Shown here: piece by piece, positions 27,289-36,692 of the stretch
How positions within the stretch are numbered: the stretch's first letter is position 1
Layout of the letters: every line of letters starts with the position of its first letter
NCBI GenBank assembly: GCA_019695345.1
Contig: JAIBAE010000008.1
Coordinates: 36,199-100,198 of the forward strand
Origin: Bacteroidota bacterium
GTDB taxonomy: Bacteria; Bacteroidota; Ignavibacteria; Kapaibacteriales; NICIL-2
Length of the DNA stretch: 64,000 nucleotides
Reading direction: 5' to 3'
Notes under the pieces: model-generated
Told to the model about the DNA's origin: nothing
What the model saw: only the letters and a program-made list of their open reading frames with translations
Database searches by the model: none
Position numbers and translations under genes: made by a program

Positions 27289-27411
27289 AAAATACTTCCC
27301 ATTTTATTTTTTGGCATCCGCTGCCGATACTATTGGCAAACTACCGCACCGGATGCGCTTAGGTGTGCATGGATAGCACACAGTCACCACACTCCATACA
27401 AGGAGCTTTCT

Positions 27412-28839
27412 ATGGCATCACCCATAGTACAACACAGTATATTCTATAGATTACTACAATACACAACCTATGTGTTGTTGTTGGCAGTTGCATATTACCA
27501 AACAGGATGCAGCGACCCCGTTGTAGAACCTGATGCAAGTTTAACCTACTACGATGCCGCCGATTACGATGGCGACCGTTTAGCTACCGATTGGTTTGAT
27601 GTAATGAACGATTGCGTACGCCTGACGCCCGGGTTCACCGACCCCGTTGCAGCACGCGCGTATGGATATGCCGGCATTACCTTTTACGAATCCGTTGTGT
27701 ATGGTTTCCCCGATAATAAATCGTTGGTTGGGCAAATTAACGGGTTAACATCGGTACCACGTCCGGACACTACTAACAAACGGTTCCAATGGTCGGTTGT
27801 TGCTAATGCGGCAATGGCAGAATTGCTACGTGGCTTGTTTGCCAATGCACCTTCCGCTGTAAAAAAGAAAATTGATTCGTTAGAAAAGAAAAACTTAGAT
27901 GAACGCCGCGCCCTTGTGTTTGAAGACGCAATGGTTGACCGCTCGGTTGAGTACGGCAAAAAATTTGGTGCGGCAATGTTGGAGTTTGCCAAAGACGACG
28001 GCGGTGATAATGCCGATAAAAATCTCTTCCCAACCGATTACAAACTGCCCGATACAAAAGGTACGTGGGTTCCAACCCCGCCCGATAACAAAACAACACC
28101 AATGCTTCCTACGTGGGGCAACAACCGTCCGTTTGTGCTGACAACTAATAATCCGTTAGATGGCATTGACCCCGGCGCATTTCCTGATTTTTCTACCGAT
28201 AAAAACTCTGCGTTTTACCAAGCTGCAAATGCTGTTTACACAAAAGTAAAAAGTGTAAAGCAAGATAAACGCTTTGTTATCAATTACTGGAAAGATACCG
28301 AAGGCGAGACTGCAACACAAGCCGGACACATCATCTCTATTGTAAATCAGTTGTTACGTACTAACAAATTCCGTCTGGACTTTACCGCAAAGTTGTATGC
28401 CCAATTAGGTATTGCCATGAACGATGGTTGTATAGCATGTTGGAGTGCTAAATACAAATATCCGCTGATGCGCCCTATAACATACATCCAACAGAATATT
28501 GATAAGTCGTGGAACAATACTACCATTACCGATCCCATGATAACACCGCCAACACCGGAGTATATATCGGGTCAGACATTACAGGCAATAGCATGTTTTG
28601 ATATTATCCGCAACGCATTTGGCGAGGCATACTTCTTTGTAGATAGAACATACGTTCCTAAAGGCGTCCCCGAGCGTGAATACAGCACCTTTAGCAAAGT
28701 AACAGCCGAGATTATCAGTGCGCAGGAGTATAGTGGTATTCACTACAAATTTAGCATTGATGCTGCCCAAACAATGGGTCATGCAATTGCAACATCAATA
28801 AACACAAAAATCAAATTCGAAAATCCTCAGGCACAATAA
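27412..28839 (+). CDS. Vanadium-haloperoxidase/PAP2-like lipoprotein with altered active site
   Basis: A 475-residue exported protein whose start follows AAGGAG. A signal peptide ends near a lipobox-like TGC. The fold is that of bacterial vanadium-dependent haloperoxidase/PAP2 proteins. The first vanadate motif is intact (K347, R354, P355 in KYKYPLMRP) and the vanadate-linked histidine is present (H444 in YSGIHYKF). However, the usual P-S-G-H reads ISGQ, with Q388 replacing the acid-base histidine, and the usual SR before H444 reads AQ (residues 437-438). It may bind phosphate or vanadate without peroxidase activity. The family call is good. The activity is uncertain. Confidence 0.72.
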   Translation: MASPIVQHSIFYRLLQYTTYVLLLAVAYYQTGCSDPVVEPDASLTYYDAADYDGDRLATDWFDVMNDCVRLTPGFTDPVAARAYGYAGITFYESVVYGFPDNKSLVGQINGLTSVPRPDTTNKRFQWSVVANAAMAELLRGLFANAPSAVKKKIDSLEKKNLDERRALVFEDAMVDRSVEYGKKFGAAMLEFAKDDGGDNADKNLFPTDYKLPDTKGTWVPTPPDNKTTPMLPTWGNNRPFVLTTNNPLDGIDPGAFPDFSTDKNSAFYQAANAVYTKVKSVKQDKRFVINYWKDTEGETATQAGHIISIVNQLLRTNKFRLDFTAKLYAQLGIAMNDGCIACWSAKYKYPLMRPITYIQQNIDKSWNNTTITDPMITPPTPEYISGQTLQAIACFDIIRNAFGEAYFFVDRTYVPKGVPEREYSTFSKVTAEIISAQEYSGIHYKFSIDAAQTMGHAIATSINTKIKFENPQAQ

Positions 28840-28864
28840 GTATCGGTACAGATACTACACTTTG

Positions 28865-28960
28865 TGCTATCGCAAACCGCACCATGCCTTGCAGCAATGC
28901 AGGGCTTTTGTTTTTGCGAAAGAGAGAACCTTTGTCTGCTTCTACCATATACCGTGCAGA
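28865..28960 (+). repeat. Element A, single arm (copy 9)
   Basis: Begins TGCTATCGCAAACCGCACC 25 bases after the preceding stop. TTTGCGAAAGAGAG stands in for the TGCGGGAAAGA box. Confidence 0.7.
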
Positions 28961-28973
28961 AAGTAGTATTGTA

Positions 28974-29044
28974 CGCGACGCAGTACGGTTGGTTCCGCCC
29001 GTGTGACGGCGCAGAACGATTGCTTCGGCAGAGGTGGAGGAAGA
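28974..29044 (+). repeat. Element B (copy 4)
   Basis: GCGACGCAGTACGGTTGGTT, CCGCCCGTGTGACGGCG and GCTTCGGCAGAGGTGGAGG. It lies directly after element A copy 9. Confidence 0.8.
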
Positions 29045-29095
29045 ATAATTTTCTCTCTCTGTAACCATTTGTTGCAGGGTGTTTTATTGCTGTCA

Positions 29096-29118
29096 TTGAA
29101 ATCAATTACATAACTTTG
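29096..29118 (+). promoter_or_regulatory. Putative promoter for the T9SS protein at 29179
   Basis: TTG at 29096, a 12-base spacer and TAACTTTG at 29111-29118, about 60 bases before the start codon. Confidence 0.4.
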
Positions 29119-29178
29119 TTAGCGGCATAATTGTTGCGTTGTAACAGGTTTGTTTTAACCACATTCAGAGAGGTTTGC

Positions 29179-31461
29179 ATGAGTTTAATTAAATACTGCC
29201 TTATTGTACTGGCGGGAATATGTACAATAACTACCGGTGTTTTTGCCGGTGGGGATTTGGTACCACAAGCTCCGGCAGAGATAGCCGTAATTTATCAGGA
29301 TGTTAATCTTCCCGATGCCTGGAATGTTATTCTGAAATGGAGCGCAAAAGATCTTGATGGAGTGCGGAAAGCAACCGGCTTTAAGGTGTATCGTTCCACA
29401 ACTCAATCGGATAACATAGCTAATTACACCATGATAGCTGATGTTACAACTCCTTTACAGTTCCCATTGTATAAGTATACCGATGAACGCCTACCTAAAG
29501 GTATATACTACTATATCATAATTGGATATAATTCCAATGGCGATGGTGTTCGTTCATCTATCAAATCTATTACAATACCTCAAAGTAACTCCGGTGGCGA
29601 TAAAACATTTGTGTTTGCTACCAACCCAAACTTAACAGTAAAACCCGGCGAACAGTACAAGTACGAAGCAAAAGCAAAGCACTCAGTGTCATCCAATAAC
29701 GACCACATCCGCTATGCAATTGTAGATGGTCCCGCAGGTGCTACCATTAACGAACTAACCGGTTTGATTACATGGACTGCACCAACAACAACCGGGGCAT
29801 ACACATTTAAAATCAAAGCATATTTAGATAACGATGCTTCGCAGGTTATCTACCAAACATGGACGGTAAAAGTAAGCAGCGACAACTCCGGTGGTGGAAA
29901 TGATAAAGAAGGTTGTGTTGTTGTTAGCGGCACAATAAAAGATGAAAATGGTAATGCTGTTACAACAGGATATGTTACTGCTTATGCCATTAAAACCGAC
30001 AACGGCTCGAACACGTACAAAGGAATGTTTAAGGTAGCATTTAAGAATGGTGAGTTTTCTATGCGTATTAGTGCGGGTACATATGTATTCCGCGTAGACG
30101 GCGAAGACTTTACCGGCGAATGGTACGAAAATGCTAACGAAGCTGCACAAGCACGCACATTTACCGTAGCTTGTAACGATACTGTTAGAAATGTAAACTT
30201 TGTTGTTACAACATTACCCGCCGCAACATATTACAGAATATGCGGTCAGGTAAAAGATGCAACTACCAACACAGGTACATTTGCAGTGGTGTATTTCTAC
30301 CGCTACACAACAAACACCAACGTAAAAACAGGTGAACCTGTTGTTGTAAAAACAAATGCCAGTGGCGAGTATTGTATTGAATTAAGCAACCGTTACAACT
30401 ACATTGCAATGGCATCAAAAGGAGATAACACAGATTATCTACCTCAGTACTTTGATGGCGTTAGTACACCAACACAAGCTACGTTGTTAACATTAACAGC
30501 AAACCGTAACGATATCAACTTCTCGTTAAGTATGCGCAAACAATATAACAACGGTTTCAGCGGACAAATGGTTGACTCGGCCGGTACCGGTGTTGCCGGA
30601 AAAGTTGTAGCATATCTTGTTGTAACCAAAGGAAACGAGACAGTAAAAGAACGTTACCGCACAGTAGAAACAGATGCTAACGGCAATTATACTTTTTCAA
30701 GTTTAGAGCCGGGCAGTTACATTGTTCTTGGTATTCCAAACAACAAACCGTTTGTTCCGGGATACTTTAAAGAAAACGATTATGCTGCGTTGGAATGGAA
30801 AAATGCTACACAAATTACTATTCCGGAAAACGGCATGTACGGTAGCCAGGTTGTTATTAAACTTCGTGTAGGCGAAGGCAAAAAAGGTATCATTAAACTT
30901 GGCGGCGGAACTAAAGAACTTGGAGGTACTCCAAATAAAGGTGGTAATCATGTTCAGGCAACATCACCAATTCCGGGTGTTCTTGTTGTAGTATTGGATA
31001 ATAACAATAAAGTTGTTGATTATACTTTCTCGCAAACAAACGGAACATATACCATAAACGAAATTGGTTTCGGCAGCAATACCGTAATTGCAGACCATCC
31101 GGAGTTTGTTGGTACAAAATCAGTTCTCACCTTTACACCAAATCAAATCGTTGTTTCCAACGATGTAGTATTGCAACGTAATAGTACAACCGCAGTTCCG
31201 GAAGAAGCTGTATCTAATACAGTTCTTACACCAAATCCAGTTAACAACAATGTACATATCAGCTTTACAGCAAATACAGCTACAGCCAATATCAGTGTTG
31301 TAAACATTCTTGGTATTGAAGTATATACGTCAACAATCCAAACAGCCGATGGCGTAAACAACGTAGATATCTCAACCGCAAACTTTGCGGCGGGTAAATA
31401 CTTTGTACGCATCAATATCGGTAGCGCATTTACGGTAATACCATTTACCGTAAGCCGCTAA
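29179..31461 (+). CDS. T9SS-secreted multidomain protein (fibronectin-like, Ig-like and CarboxypepD_reg-like)
   Basis: A 760-residue surface or secreted protein. The start at 29179 follows GAGAGG and opens a signal peptide ending near TTGVFA. In order: an Fn3-like domain (about 30-135, with GFKVYRSTTQSD and YYIIIGYNSNGDG), a putative Ig domain (about 145-240), then four to five carboxypeptidase-regulatory-like beta sandwiches (about 250-660; ANGNYTFSSLEPGSYIV is typical), and a C-terminal T9SS sorting domain (about 680-760: LTPNPVNNNVHISF, ILGIEVYT, AAGKYFVRI). No catalytic domain is seen, so an adhesin or structural role is likely. It is followed by a terminator. Confidence 0.82.
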   Translation: MSLIKYCLIVLAGICTITTGVFAGGDLVPQAPAEIAVIYQDVNLPDAWNVILKWSAKDLDGVRKATGFKVYRSTTQSDNIANYTMIADVTTPLQFPLYKYTDERLPKGIYYYIIIGYNSNGDGVRSSIKSITIPQSNSGGDKTFVFATNPNLTVKPGEQYKYEAKAKHSVSSNNDHIRYAIVDGPAGATINELTGLITWTAPTTTGAYTFKIKAYLDNDASQVIYQTWTVKVSSDNSGGGNDKEGCVVVSGTIKDENGNAVTTGYVTAYAIKTDNGSNTYKGMFKVAFKNGEFSMRISAGTYVFRVDGEDFTGEWYENANEAAQARTFTVACNDTVRNVNFVVTTLPAATYYRICGQVKDATTNTGTFAVVYFYRYTTNTNVKTGEPVVVKTNASGEYCIELSNRYNYIAMASKGDNTDYLPQYFDGVSTPTQATLLTLTANRNDINFSLSMRKQYNNGFSGQMVDSAGTGVAGKVVAYLVVTKGNETVKERYRTVETDANGNYTFSSLEPGSYIVLGIPNNKPFVPGYFKENDYAALEWKNATQITIPENGMYGSQVVIKLRVGEGKKGIIKLGGGTKELGGTPNKGGNHVQATSPIPGVLVVVLDNNNKVVDYTFSQTNGTYTINEIGFGSNTVIADHPEFVGTKSVLTFTPNQIVVSNDVVLQRNSTTAVPEEAVSNTVLTPNPVNNNVHISFTANTATANISVVNILGIEVYTSTIQTADGVNNVDISTANFAAGKYFVRINIGSAFTVIPFTVSR

Positions 31462-31486
31462 AAAATCCCTCATCATCCCAAAGGGA

Positions 31487-31527
31487 AACTGCCCGTACAT
31501 CTGTAAAGATGGCGGGCAGTTTTATTT
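31487..31527 (+). terminator. Intrinsic terminator after the T9SS protein
   Basis: A 9-bp stem (AACTGCCCG / CGGGCAGTT) followed by TTATTTT. Confidence 0.85.
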
Positions 31528-31541
31528 TGCAGCAATATGTT

Positions 31542-31718
31542 TGCTATCGCCTGACCGCGCCTTTCCACAGTTTTATCAACATATCCACACAGTGCGGGAA
31601 AGAACGCGCGCATAATACACAACTCAATCACGATAACGGTATTTTAGAGCGTTGATATGCTCTCTCCCGCAAAAAGCGGGTGTAAGGTGTGTGGCGTTCG
31701 GTGCGGTTTGCGATAGCT
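31542..31718. repeat. Element A, complete inverted-repeat copy (copy 10)
   Basis: 177 bp from TGCTATCGCCTGACCGCGCC to GGTGCGGTTTGCGATAGC. Contains GTGCGGGAAAGAACG, ATCACGATAACGGT in the centre and CTCTCTCCCGCA. The left arm shares about 40 bases with the right arm of copy 15, inverted. Confidence 0.85.
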
Positions 31719-31762
31719 TATGTATTTTGCATATATAGTACTATTAACATTATAACAATGCC

Positions 31763-32161
31763 ATGAAACTTATACCTTTGCTGTGCGCATTATGTGCTTT
31801 TGTTTGGATTGGTTGCCCAAGTTCGGTTGATACCACGCAACTTGATTGCAGTACATTCCCCGGAACGTGGGTAAACTCCGGTATACGTACAAATGGTACG
31901 GATACAATAGTTATTTCCGGAAACAGTACACAAGTAACAATCAACAAGATGCCGACTGTGGTGTTACGTTCTGTATGTTCCGATAAAGTATTAATTGGTG
32001 TATATGTAGGTGATTCAACAAAAGACGGCGTAGTGTATTACAGCAAAACACTTTCGCTAACAGAAGTAAATACAGCGTATGCTGTTGATACCATACAAAC
32101 AAGTTTTAGTGGTATTCGCAGCAAAGATGTTAAGTCGTATCCAATAGTTAAGATAAAGTAA
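31763..32161 (+). CDS. Small lipoprotein of unknown function
   Basis: A 132-residue predicted lipoprotein with signal peptide MKLIPLLCALCAFVWIGC and the Cys of WIGC as the lipidation site. The mature part has two further Cys residues and beta-type sequence (GTDTIVISGNSTQVTINKM) and resembles small lipocalin-like or hypothetical lipoproteins of Bacteroidota, but no family is recognised. It ends one base before ispD begins, so the two are probably co-transcribed, though a functional link is not implied. Confidence 0.75.
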   Translation: MKLIPLLCALCAFVWIGCPSSVDTTQLDCSTFPGTWVNSGIRTNGTDTIVISGNSTQVTINKMPTVVLRSVCSDKVLIGVYVGDSTKDGVVYYSKTLSLTEVNTAYAVDTIQTSFSGIRSKDVKSYPIVKIK

Positions 32162-32162
32162 G

Positions 32163-32849
32163 ATGAGTGTTGCAGTTATAATACCTGCCGCCGGTAGCGG
32201 TACCCGTTTTGGTGGCAATCTGCCCAAACAGTACATGCCATTGCACGAGATTCCGCTTATTATCCGTACTGTTGGGATGTTTGCCAGCTTGCCGGAAATT
32301 GGTGCAATAATCATTGCCGTTAGCGACGAAATGAAAGAGTTTGCCGAAACCATGATGAACGAATACTATCCAAAACGTGTTCACTTTACATCGGGCGGAA
32401 GCGAGCGGCAAATTTCGATTTATAATGCTTTGCAACATGGTGCATTGGAACACGCTAACACCGTATTAGTGCACGATGCAGTACGTCCGTTATTTACACC
32501 GGCATTGGTTCGCCGTGTAATTGATGCCGTACGCGAACACGGGGCTGCAATCCCGGCGTTAACACCAAAAGACACAATCAAAAAACTAACACGCGATGGC
32601 TTTGTAGAGCAAACCTATAACCGCGCTATGCTTGGCTCGGTTCAAACACCACAGGGATTTGATAAAGAACTTTTGTTAGATGCCTACCGAGAAGCAATGC
32701 TTGATAAATTTATCGGGACCGATGATGCCAGTGTTGTGGAATACCTTGGCAGCCCGGTATTTGTTGTTCAAGGGGAAGAGGATAATATTAAAATTACCAC
32801 ACAGCGTGATATGCAATTAGCCGAACTGATTTTAAAGGACAGAGAGTAA
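32163..32849 (+). CDS. ispD: 2-C-methyl-D-erythritol 4-phosphate cytidylyltransferase IspD
   Basis: A 228-residue cytosolic enzyme of the MEP isoprenoid pathway that joins MEP to CTP, giving CDP-ME. The nucleotide-binding loop IIPAAGSGTRFGGNLPKQY lies at about residues 5-23, the substrate region HDAVRPLF near residue 105, the catalytic lysine at PKDTIKK, and TPQGF plus TDDASVVE toward the C-terminus. All are the family motifs. Its stop abuts that of the convergent gene with no spacer. Confidence 0.95.
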   Translation: MSVAVIIPAAGSGTRFGGNLPKQYMPLHEIPLIIRTVGMFASLPEIGAIIIAVSDEMKEFAETMMNEYYPKRVHFTSGGSERQISIYNALQHGALEHANTVLVHDAVRPLFTPALVRRVIDAVREHGAAIPALTPKDTIKKLTRDGFVEQTYNRAMLGSVQTPQGFDKELLLDAYREAMLDKFIGTDDASVVEYLGSPVFVVQGEEDNIKITTQRDMQLAELILKDRE

Positions 32850-34271
32850 CTACTCAATAACAACCACCTGCGTTTTATAATATCCATCTGCTATTACTTT
32901 AATACCATACATTCCGGCTTGTACATGTGATACATCAGCAATACATGTTGTAGGGCTTTGTTGGCGATATGGTAGGCTATAACTCTTACCAAGTACATCA
33001 ACCAGTTCAACAGACTGTAGTTCAGGGAGTGTAGGACTTGCTATTACAAGAACACCTGTTGCAGGATTAGGTGTAATACTGAATGTTGTTGATTCATTGC
33101 TATAGCCAACGGAACTTGTTGCACATGGATTATAGGTTAGGGCTTTAATTCCTGTCCAATTTGAAGCAAACGGTATAAGAGCACAAATGTATGAGAGGTA
33201 TATTCTGTTTTGGTACACATGAATTCCCCAAGTGCCAATACCATTGTCTATTCCACCATATATACCGCATGAATCCGGATGTGAAGGATTTGTGACGTCA
33301 ACAACATACATATCACTTTTACCGGTTGATAGAAATATCTTCTTACAGTTTTTATTGTATTGAATTTCGTTAGCATGACCCGCACTCGAAAACCAATTTA
33401 ATGGGTTTGTATGACACGTCCACGGATTCCACCAACTATGTTGTGTAATAGCTATAGGATTTTTGATATTCAATACCTCCATACCGCAATAATCAACAGC
33501 AACATAAGCAAGGGTATCATCAAGAACAATATTGTTATACGCTCGCGGCTTTGTATCTAATACTCTATTTGCATACTGTCCTATTTCTTTTACAGAACTT
33601 AGGTTAGTGCAATCAACAACACGAATACCTCCGGCATCGTAACATAGATATACAATGCCATTTTTAACAGCCACACCACGTGCATTATACTTTGCAGAAT
33701 CGGTAGTTTTTACGGGGAAGTTGATATCTGGAACATACTGTGCAGCAAGTGTTAGTGTCTTATTTGTAATAGTAAAAACAAACAATCCATTGCCCATTCC
33801 ACCAAGGTACACACGTGAACCTTCTGTAACTACTATTCCTGCACCGCCATCTTGTGGATACTCATAGACTGATGTAACAACCGGCTGTTTTGGATTAGAA
33901 ATATCTACCGCTGCAATCCCTGTGTGTTGATGGTTGTTGGCAAAATAATTCCCGAGTGCTACATACAGCATTGTTCCCTGTTGGGTTACACTCATAACGT
34001 GTAAACCCGAGAAAGAAGAAATACCTACCGAGGCTACATTTTTTAGTGTTGAAATATCTGAGACATCAAAAATTGTAAGTCCGGCTTCTTTCTGTGCTAC
34101 ATACAAATATTGTCTGCCAAGATTATCTTCAATCATAGTCATAGCCATTTTATTGCACGTTGCCGGATACTCCGAGCGGAGTTGTATGTTTAATTCGTTA
34201 CATGGTTGGGTGTATGTAGTTACGGGTAGTAAATAACTAACTATAAGGCAATAGAACAGAATCTGTTTCAT
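32850..34271 (-). CDS. T9SS-secreted LVIVD-repeat (beta-propeller) protein
   Basis: A 473-residue exported protein. The start at 34271 follows AAGGAAC and opens a signal peptide (ILFYCLIVSYLLPVTTYTQ). The body has repeated blades of the LVIVD type, for example GLTIFDVSDISTLKNVASVG, AAVDISNPKQPVVTSVYEY, IRVVDCTNLSSVKEIGQY and MYVVDVTNPSHPDSCGIY. The final about 75 residues are a T9SS sorting domain (SITPNP-type start: FSITPNPATGVLVI; VQAGMYGIKVI near the end). Such proteins are surface-exposed and possibly adhesive. The ligand is unknown. Confidence 0.85.
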   Translation of the reverse strand: MKQILFYCLIVSYLLPVTTYTQPCNELNIQLRSEYPATCNKMAMTMIEDNLGRQYLYVAQKEAGLTIFDVSDISTLKNVASVGISSFSGLHVMSVTQQGTMLYVALGNYFANNHQHTGIAAVDISNPKQPVVTSVYEYPQDGGAGIVVTEGSRVYLGGMGNGLFVFTITNKTLTLAAQYVPDINFPVKTTDSAKYNARGVAVKNGIVYLCYDAGGIRVVDCTNLSSVKEIGQYANRVLDTKPRAYNNIVLDDTLAYVAVDYCGMEVLNIKNPIAITQHSWWNPWTCHTNPLNWFSSAGHANEIQYNKNCKKIFLSTGKSDMYVVDVTNPSHPDSCGIYGGIDNGIGTWGIHVYQNRIYLSYICALIPFASNWTGIKALTYNPCATSSVGYSNESTTFSITPNPATGVLVIASPTLPELQSVELVDVLGKSYSLPYRQQSPTTCIADVSHVQAGMYGIKVIADGYYKTQVVVIE

Positions 34272-34477
34272 AAGTGTTCCTTGGTATTGGTACATACACC
34301 GACTGACAGTACCTGCTGTACTTTTGATTCATGCCTTCAGATAATATCACGTGAAATCTAGTATAACAACTCAACAAACATATAAAATTTGCATTGCCAA
34401 ACGCTAAAAACAATTTTTGGCACTATGATTGCCACTCCGTAAGGAAACTATTAGGAACCTATTTTTAGGAGCTACGC

Positions 34478-35587
34478 ATGAAGCGTGTACATCTGTTTGC
34501 AATACTTACTCTACTTCTTATCAAAATAGTTGGTTGTGCTAATGCACCTGTAGACCCAATCTCGCCAATTATTCCAAGTGGTAACGATACACTGAACAAA
34601 AAGAACGGTGTTAAACTATCCGTCGAAATTTCCCCACGAGGCTCAACCATTATGGTTGGAGAATCAATCATGCTTTCATCAAAAGCTACTGTTACTAAGG
34701 ATACAAACCTTGTTAAAACAGATAGCACCGTTAAAAACTACAAACTTACCGATAGCACGGTAACGTGGAGTATTGAGTCGGGCGTTGGTTCAATCACCTA
34801 TAATGGTATGTACTATGCGCCGGCATCAATTATCGGTACCGAAGCACATGTTGTGGTAAAGGCAGTTCTCAATGCCGATTTAACCGTTGTTGACAGAACA
34901 ACCATCACTATAACAAAACCAAACTTGTATCCATTGATTCTTGGTAGCAACTGGGTGTATGATGCCTATCCAATTGATACATTAACCGGGCAGCGAATTA
35001 CAGCACGTAAATCAACCGACTCCAGTGCAATTGTTGGGAATGTGTATCAAGATGGTAAACTAACATCTATGATGATTAACTACCGCAACGGCATTGCACT
35101 CGATACCAATTACTTCTACATCAACAACACCGATGTATATGTATATACCCGTGTGCAAGATTTAGTAGCAACCACAAACATCAAACGCCAGTGGATAAAA
35201 CTCATTGATAACAACAATAACAATTGGGTTGCTTTCGATACAACACTTTCTAACGCGCCGGTTACAATTAATGGGCAATCGGGTGTTATCAGCGGACGTT
35301 TAACCATACAGTGTGCAAAAGGCAAAACCGACAGCGTAGATATTGCCAAAGGCAAAGTAAATGCGCAACGTTTTACTTATACATATTCCGTTAACATGAT
35401 AATAACCGTAAACAACATCAACATACCTGTGCAATACACCATCCCAACCGATGAGTGGTTTGCCGATAACGTTGGTTCGGTTCGCAGCATGAAAGGACTA
35501 TATCAGGTGTTCAGCATGTTTGGCGGGTTACTCAAAAAATCCGAAGAAGAACGTGTGTTGGTTTCCTATTCAAAACCAATGAACTAA
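34478..35587 (+). CDS. Lipoprotein with Ig-like (BIG2-type) domain
   Basis: A 369-residue predicted lipoprotein, lipobox KIVGC at residues 16-20. An N-terminal low-complexity spacer is followed by a BIG2-like domain (about 48-145, with ISPRGSTIMVGESIML and TWSIESGVGSITYNGMYYAP). The C-terminal 220 residues start PLILGSNWVYDAYPIDT, a beta-rich segment seen in other lipoproteins of this phylum. It probably faces the periplasm or the surface. The function is not known. Confidence 0.75.
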   Translation: MKRVHLFAILTLLLIKIVGCANAPVDPISPIIPSGNDTLNKKNGVKLSVEISPRGSTIMVGESIMLSSKATVTKDTNLVKTDSTVKNYKLTDSTVTWSIESGVGSITYNGMYYAPASIIGTEAHVVVKAVLNADLTVVDRTTITITKPNLYPLILGSNWVYDAYPIDTLTGQRITARKSTDSSAIVGNVYQDGKLTSMMINYRNGIALDTNYFYINNTDVYVYTRVQDLVATTNIKRQWIKLIDNNNNNWVAFDTTLSNAPVTINGQSGVISGRLTIQCAKGKTDSVDIAKGKVNAQRFTYTYSVNMIITVNNINIPVQYTIPTDEWFADNVGSVRSMKGLYQVFSMFGGLLKKSEEERVLVSYSKPMN

Positions 35588-35612
35588 AACAACAGAAAAT
35601 ACGAGGGATGAA

Positions 35613-35647
35613 AATCCGTACATGGTAACGTGTACGGATTTTTTTTG
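35613..35647 (+). terminator. Strong intrinsic terminator
   Basis: A 10-bp stem (AATCCGTACA / TGTACGGATT) followed by six T residues that lead straight into element A copy 11. Confidence 0.9.
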
Positions 35648-35781
35648 CTATCGCCCGACCGCGCCGCGCCACATTCAATATCACATCCATCCGTTTGCGG
35701 ATGAGATAGACAACTAAGAATCTCTCCGGCATCGTGACGTGATTGTTGTTAGATGCTACTTGGTGCCGTCCCGCGATAGCA
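35646..35781. repeat. Element A, complete copy (copy 11)
   Basis: The shortest complete copy, 136 bp. Ends TTTGCTATCGCCCGACCGCG and GGTGCCGTCCCGCGATAGCA. The left end fuses with the T-run of the terminator before it. Confidence 0.8.
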
Positions 35782-35824
35782 AATAAAAATTACACCGCGT
35801 GGCAATAATACTTTCCGAAAAACG

Positions 35825-35832
35825 TAAGTTTG
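35825..35832 (+). promoter_or_regulatory. Possible -7 promoter element for uppP
   Basis: TAAGTTTG (TAnnTTTG) 26 bases before the uppP start, identical to the element before nuoA. Confidence 0.25.
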
Positions 35833-35858
35833 CGGACGTTTATTTTGGAATACAGCAA

Positions 35859-36683
35859 ATGGGATTACTTCAGGCAATACTTTTGGGGCTAATACAAGGG
35901 CTTACCGAGTTTATACCAATCAGCAGCACAGCACACATGACTATTGCGGCTAAATTGTTTGGCGCAATTCAGAACAACGAACAATGGACATCGTTTATGG
36001 CGGTTGTTCAATTGGGTACGTTGGTATCGGTGTTTTTTTACTTTGGCAATGATATTAAACACATCCTAACCAGCATGTGGGCAGATAACATTACCGCCCG
36101 CAAACCGTTTGCACAGCAATCGGATAATTCACGTTTAGGTTGGCTGATTGCTATTGGCAGTGTTCCTATTATAGTGATTGGGCTTGCACTTAAAAAGATT
36201 ATTGAAGGCGATGCAACCAAGGATATTACCTTAATTGCCACAATGTTGATTGTTGTTTCGGTGTTGTTGTTTATTGCCGAAAAAGTAGCCAAACAGGTTC
36301 GCACTATGGAGAACGTTACATGGCGCGATGCTGTACTTATTGGCGCATCGCAGGCTCTTGCCCTTATGCCGGGGTCATCGCGTTCGGGCACCACAATTAC
36401 CGCCGGATTATTTTTGGGATTAACCCGCGAAACAGCAGCACGTTTTTCGTTTTTGTTAAGTATTCCCGCTATTACCGGCAGTGGGTTACTTGAGCTTGTA
36501 AAAACCATGAAGCATATTAACACAGGCGATTTGATGTCGCTAACAATTGCAACATTTGTTGCGGGTATTTCGGGATATTACAGTATTGCATTTCTGATGA
36601 AATACCTCCGTACAAACTCCACGTTTATTTTTATAGCGTACAGAGTTGTGCTTGCTGTTGTGTTGTTACTATTTATGAGATAA
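35859..36683 (+). CDS. uppP: Undecaprenyl-diphosphatase UppP (BacA)
   Basis: A 274-residue polytopic membrane enzyme that dephosphorylates undecaprenyl pyrophosphate, recycling the lipid carrier for peptidoglycan synthesis. Two family motifs are intact: GLIQGLTEFIPISSTAH near residues 10-26 and PGSSRSGTTITAGLFLGL near residue 172. The start at 35859 gives the typical MGLLQAILLGLIQG opening. Overproduction in other bacteria gives bacitracin tolerance. Nine bases separate it from the tatD gene. Confidence 0.95.
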   Translation: MGLLQAILLGLIQGLTEFIPISSTAHMTIAAKLFGAIQNNEQWTSFMAVVQLGTLVSVFFYFGNDIKHILTSMWADNITARKPFAQQSDNSRLGWLIAIGSVPIIVIGLALKKIIEGDATKDITLIATMLIVVSVLLFIAEKVAKQVRTMENVTWRDAVLIGASQALALMPGSSRSGTTITAGLFLGLTRETAARFSFLLSIPAITGSGLLELVKTMKHINTGDLMSLTIATFVAGISGYYSIAFLMKYLRTNSTFIFIAYRVVLAVVLLLFMR

Positions 36684-36692
36684 AAAAAGAGA

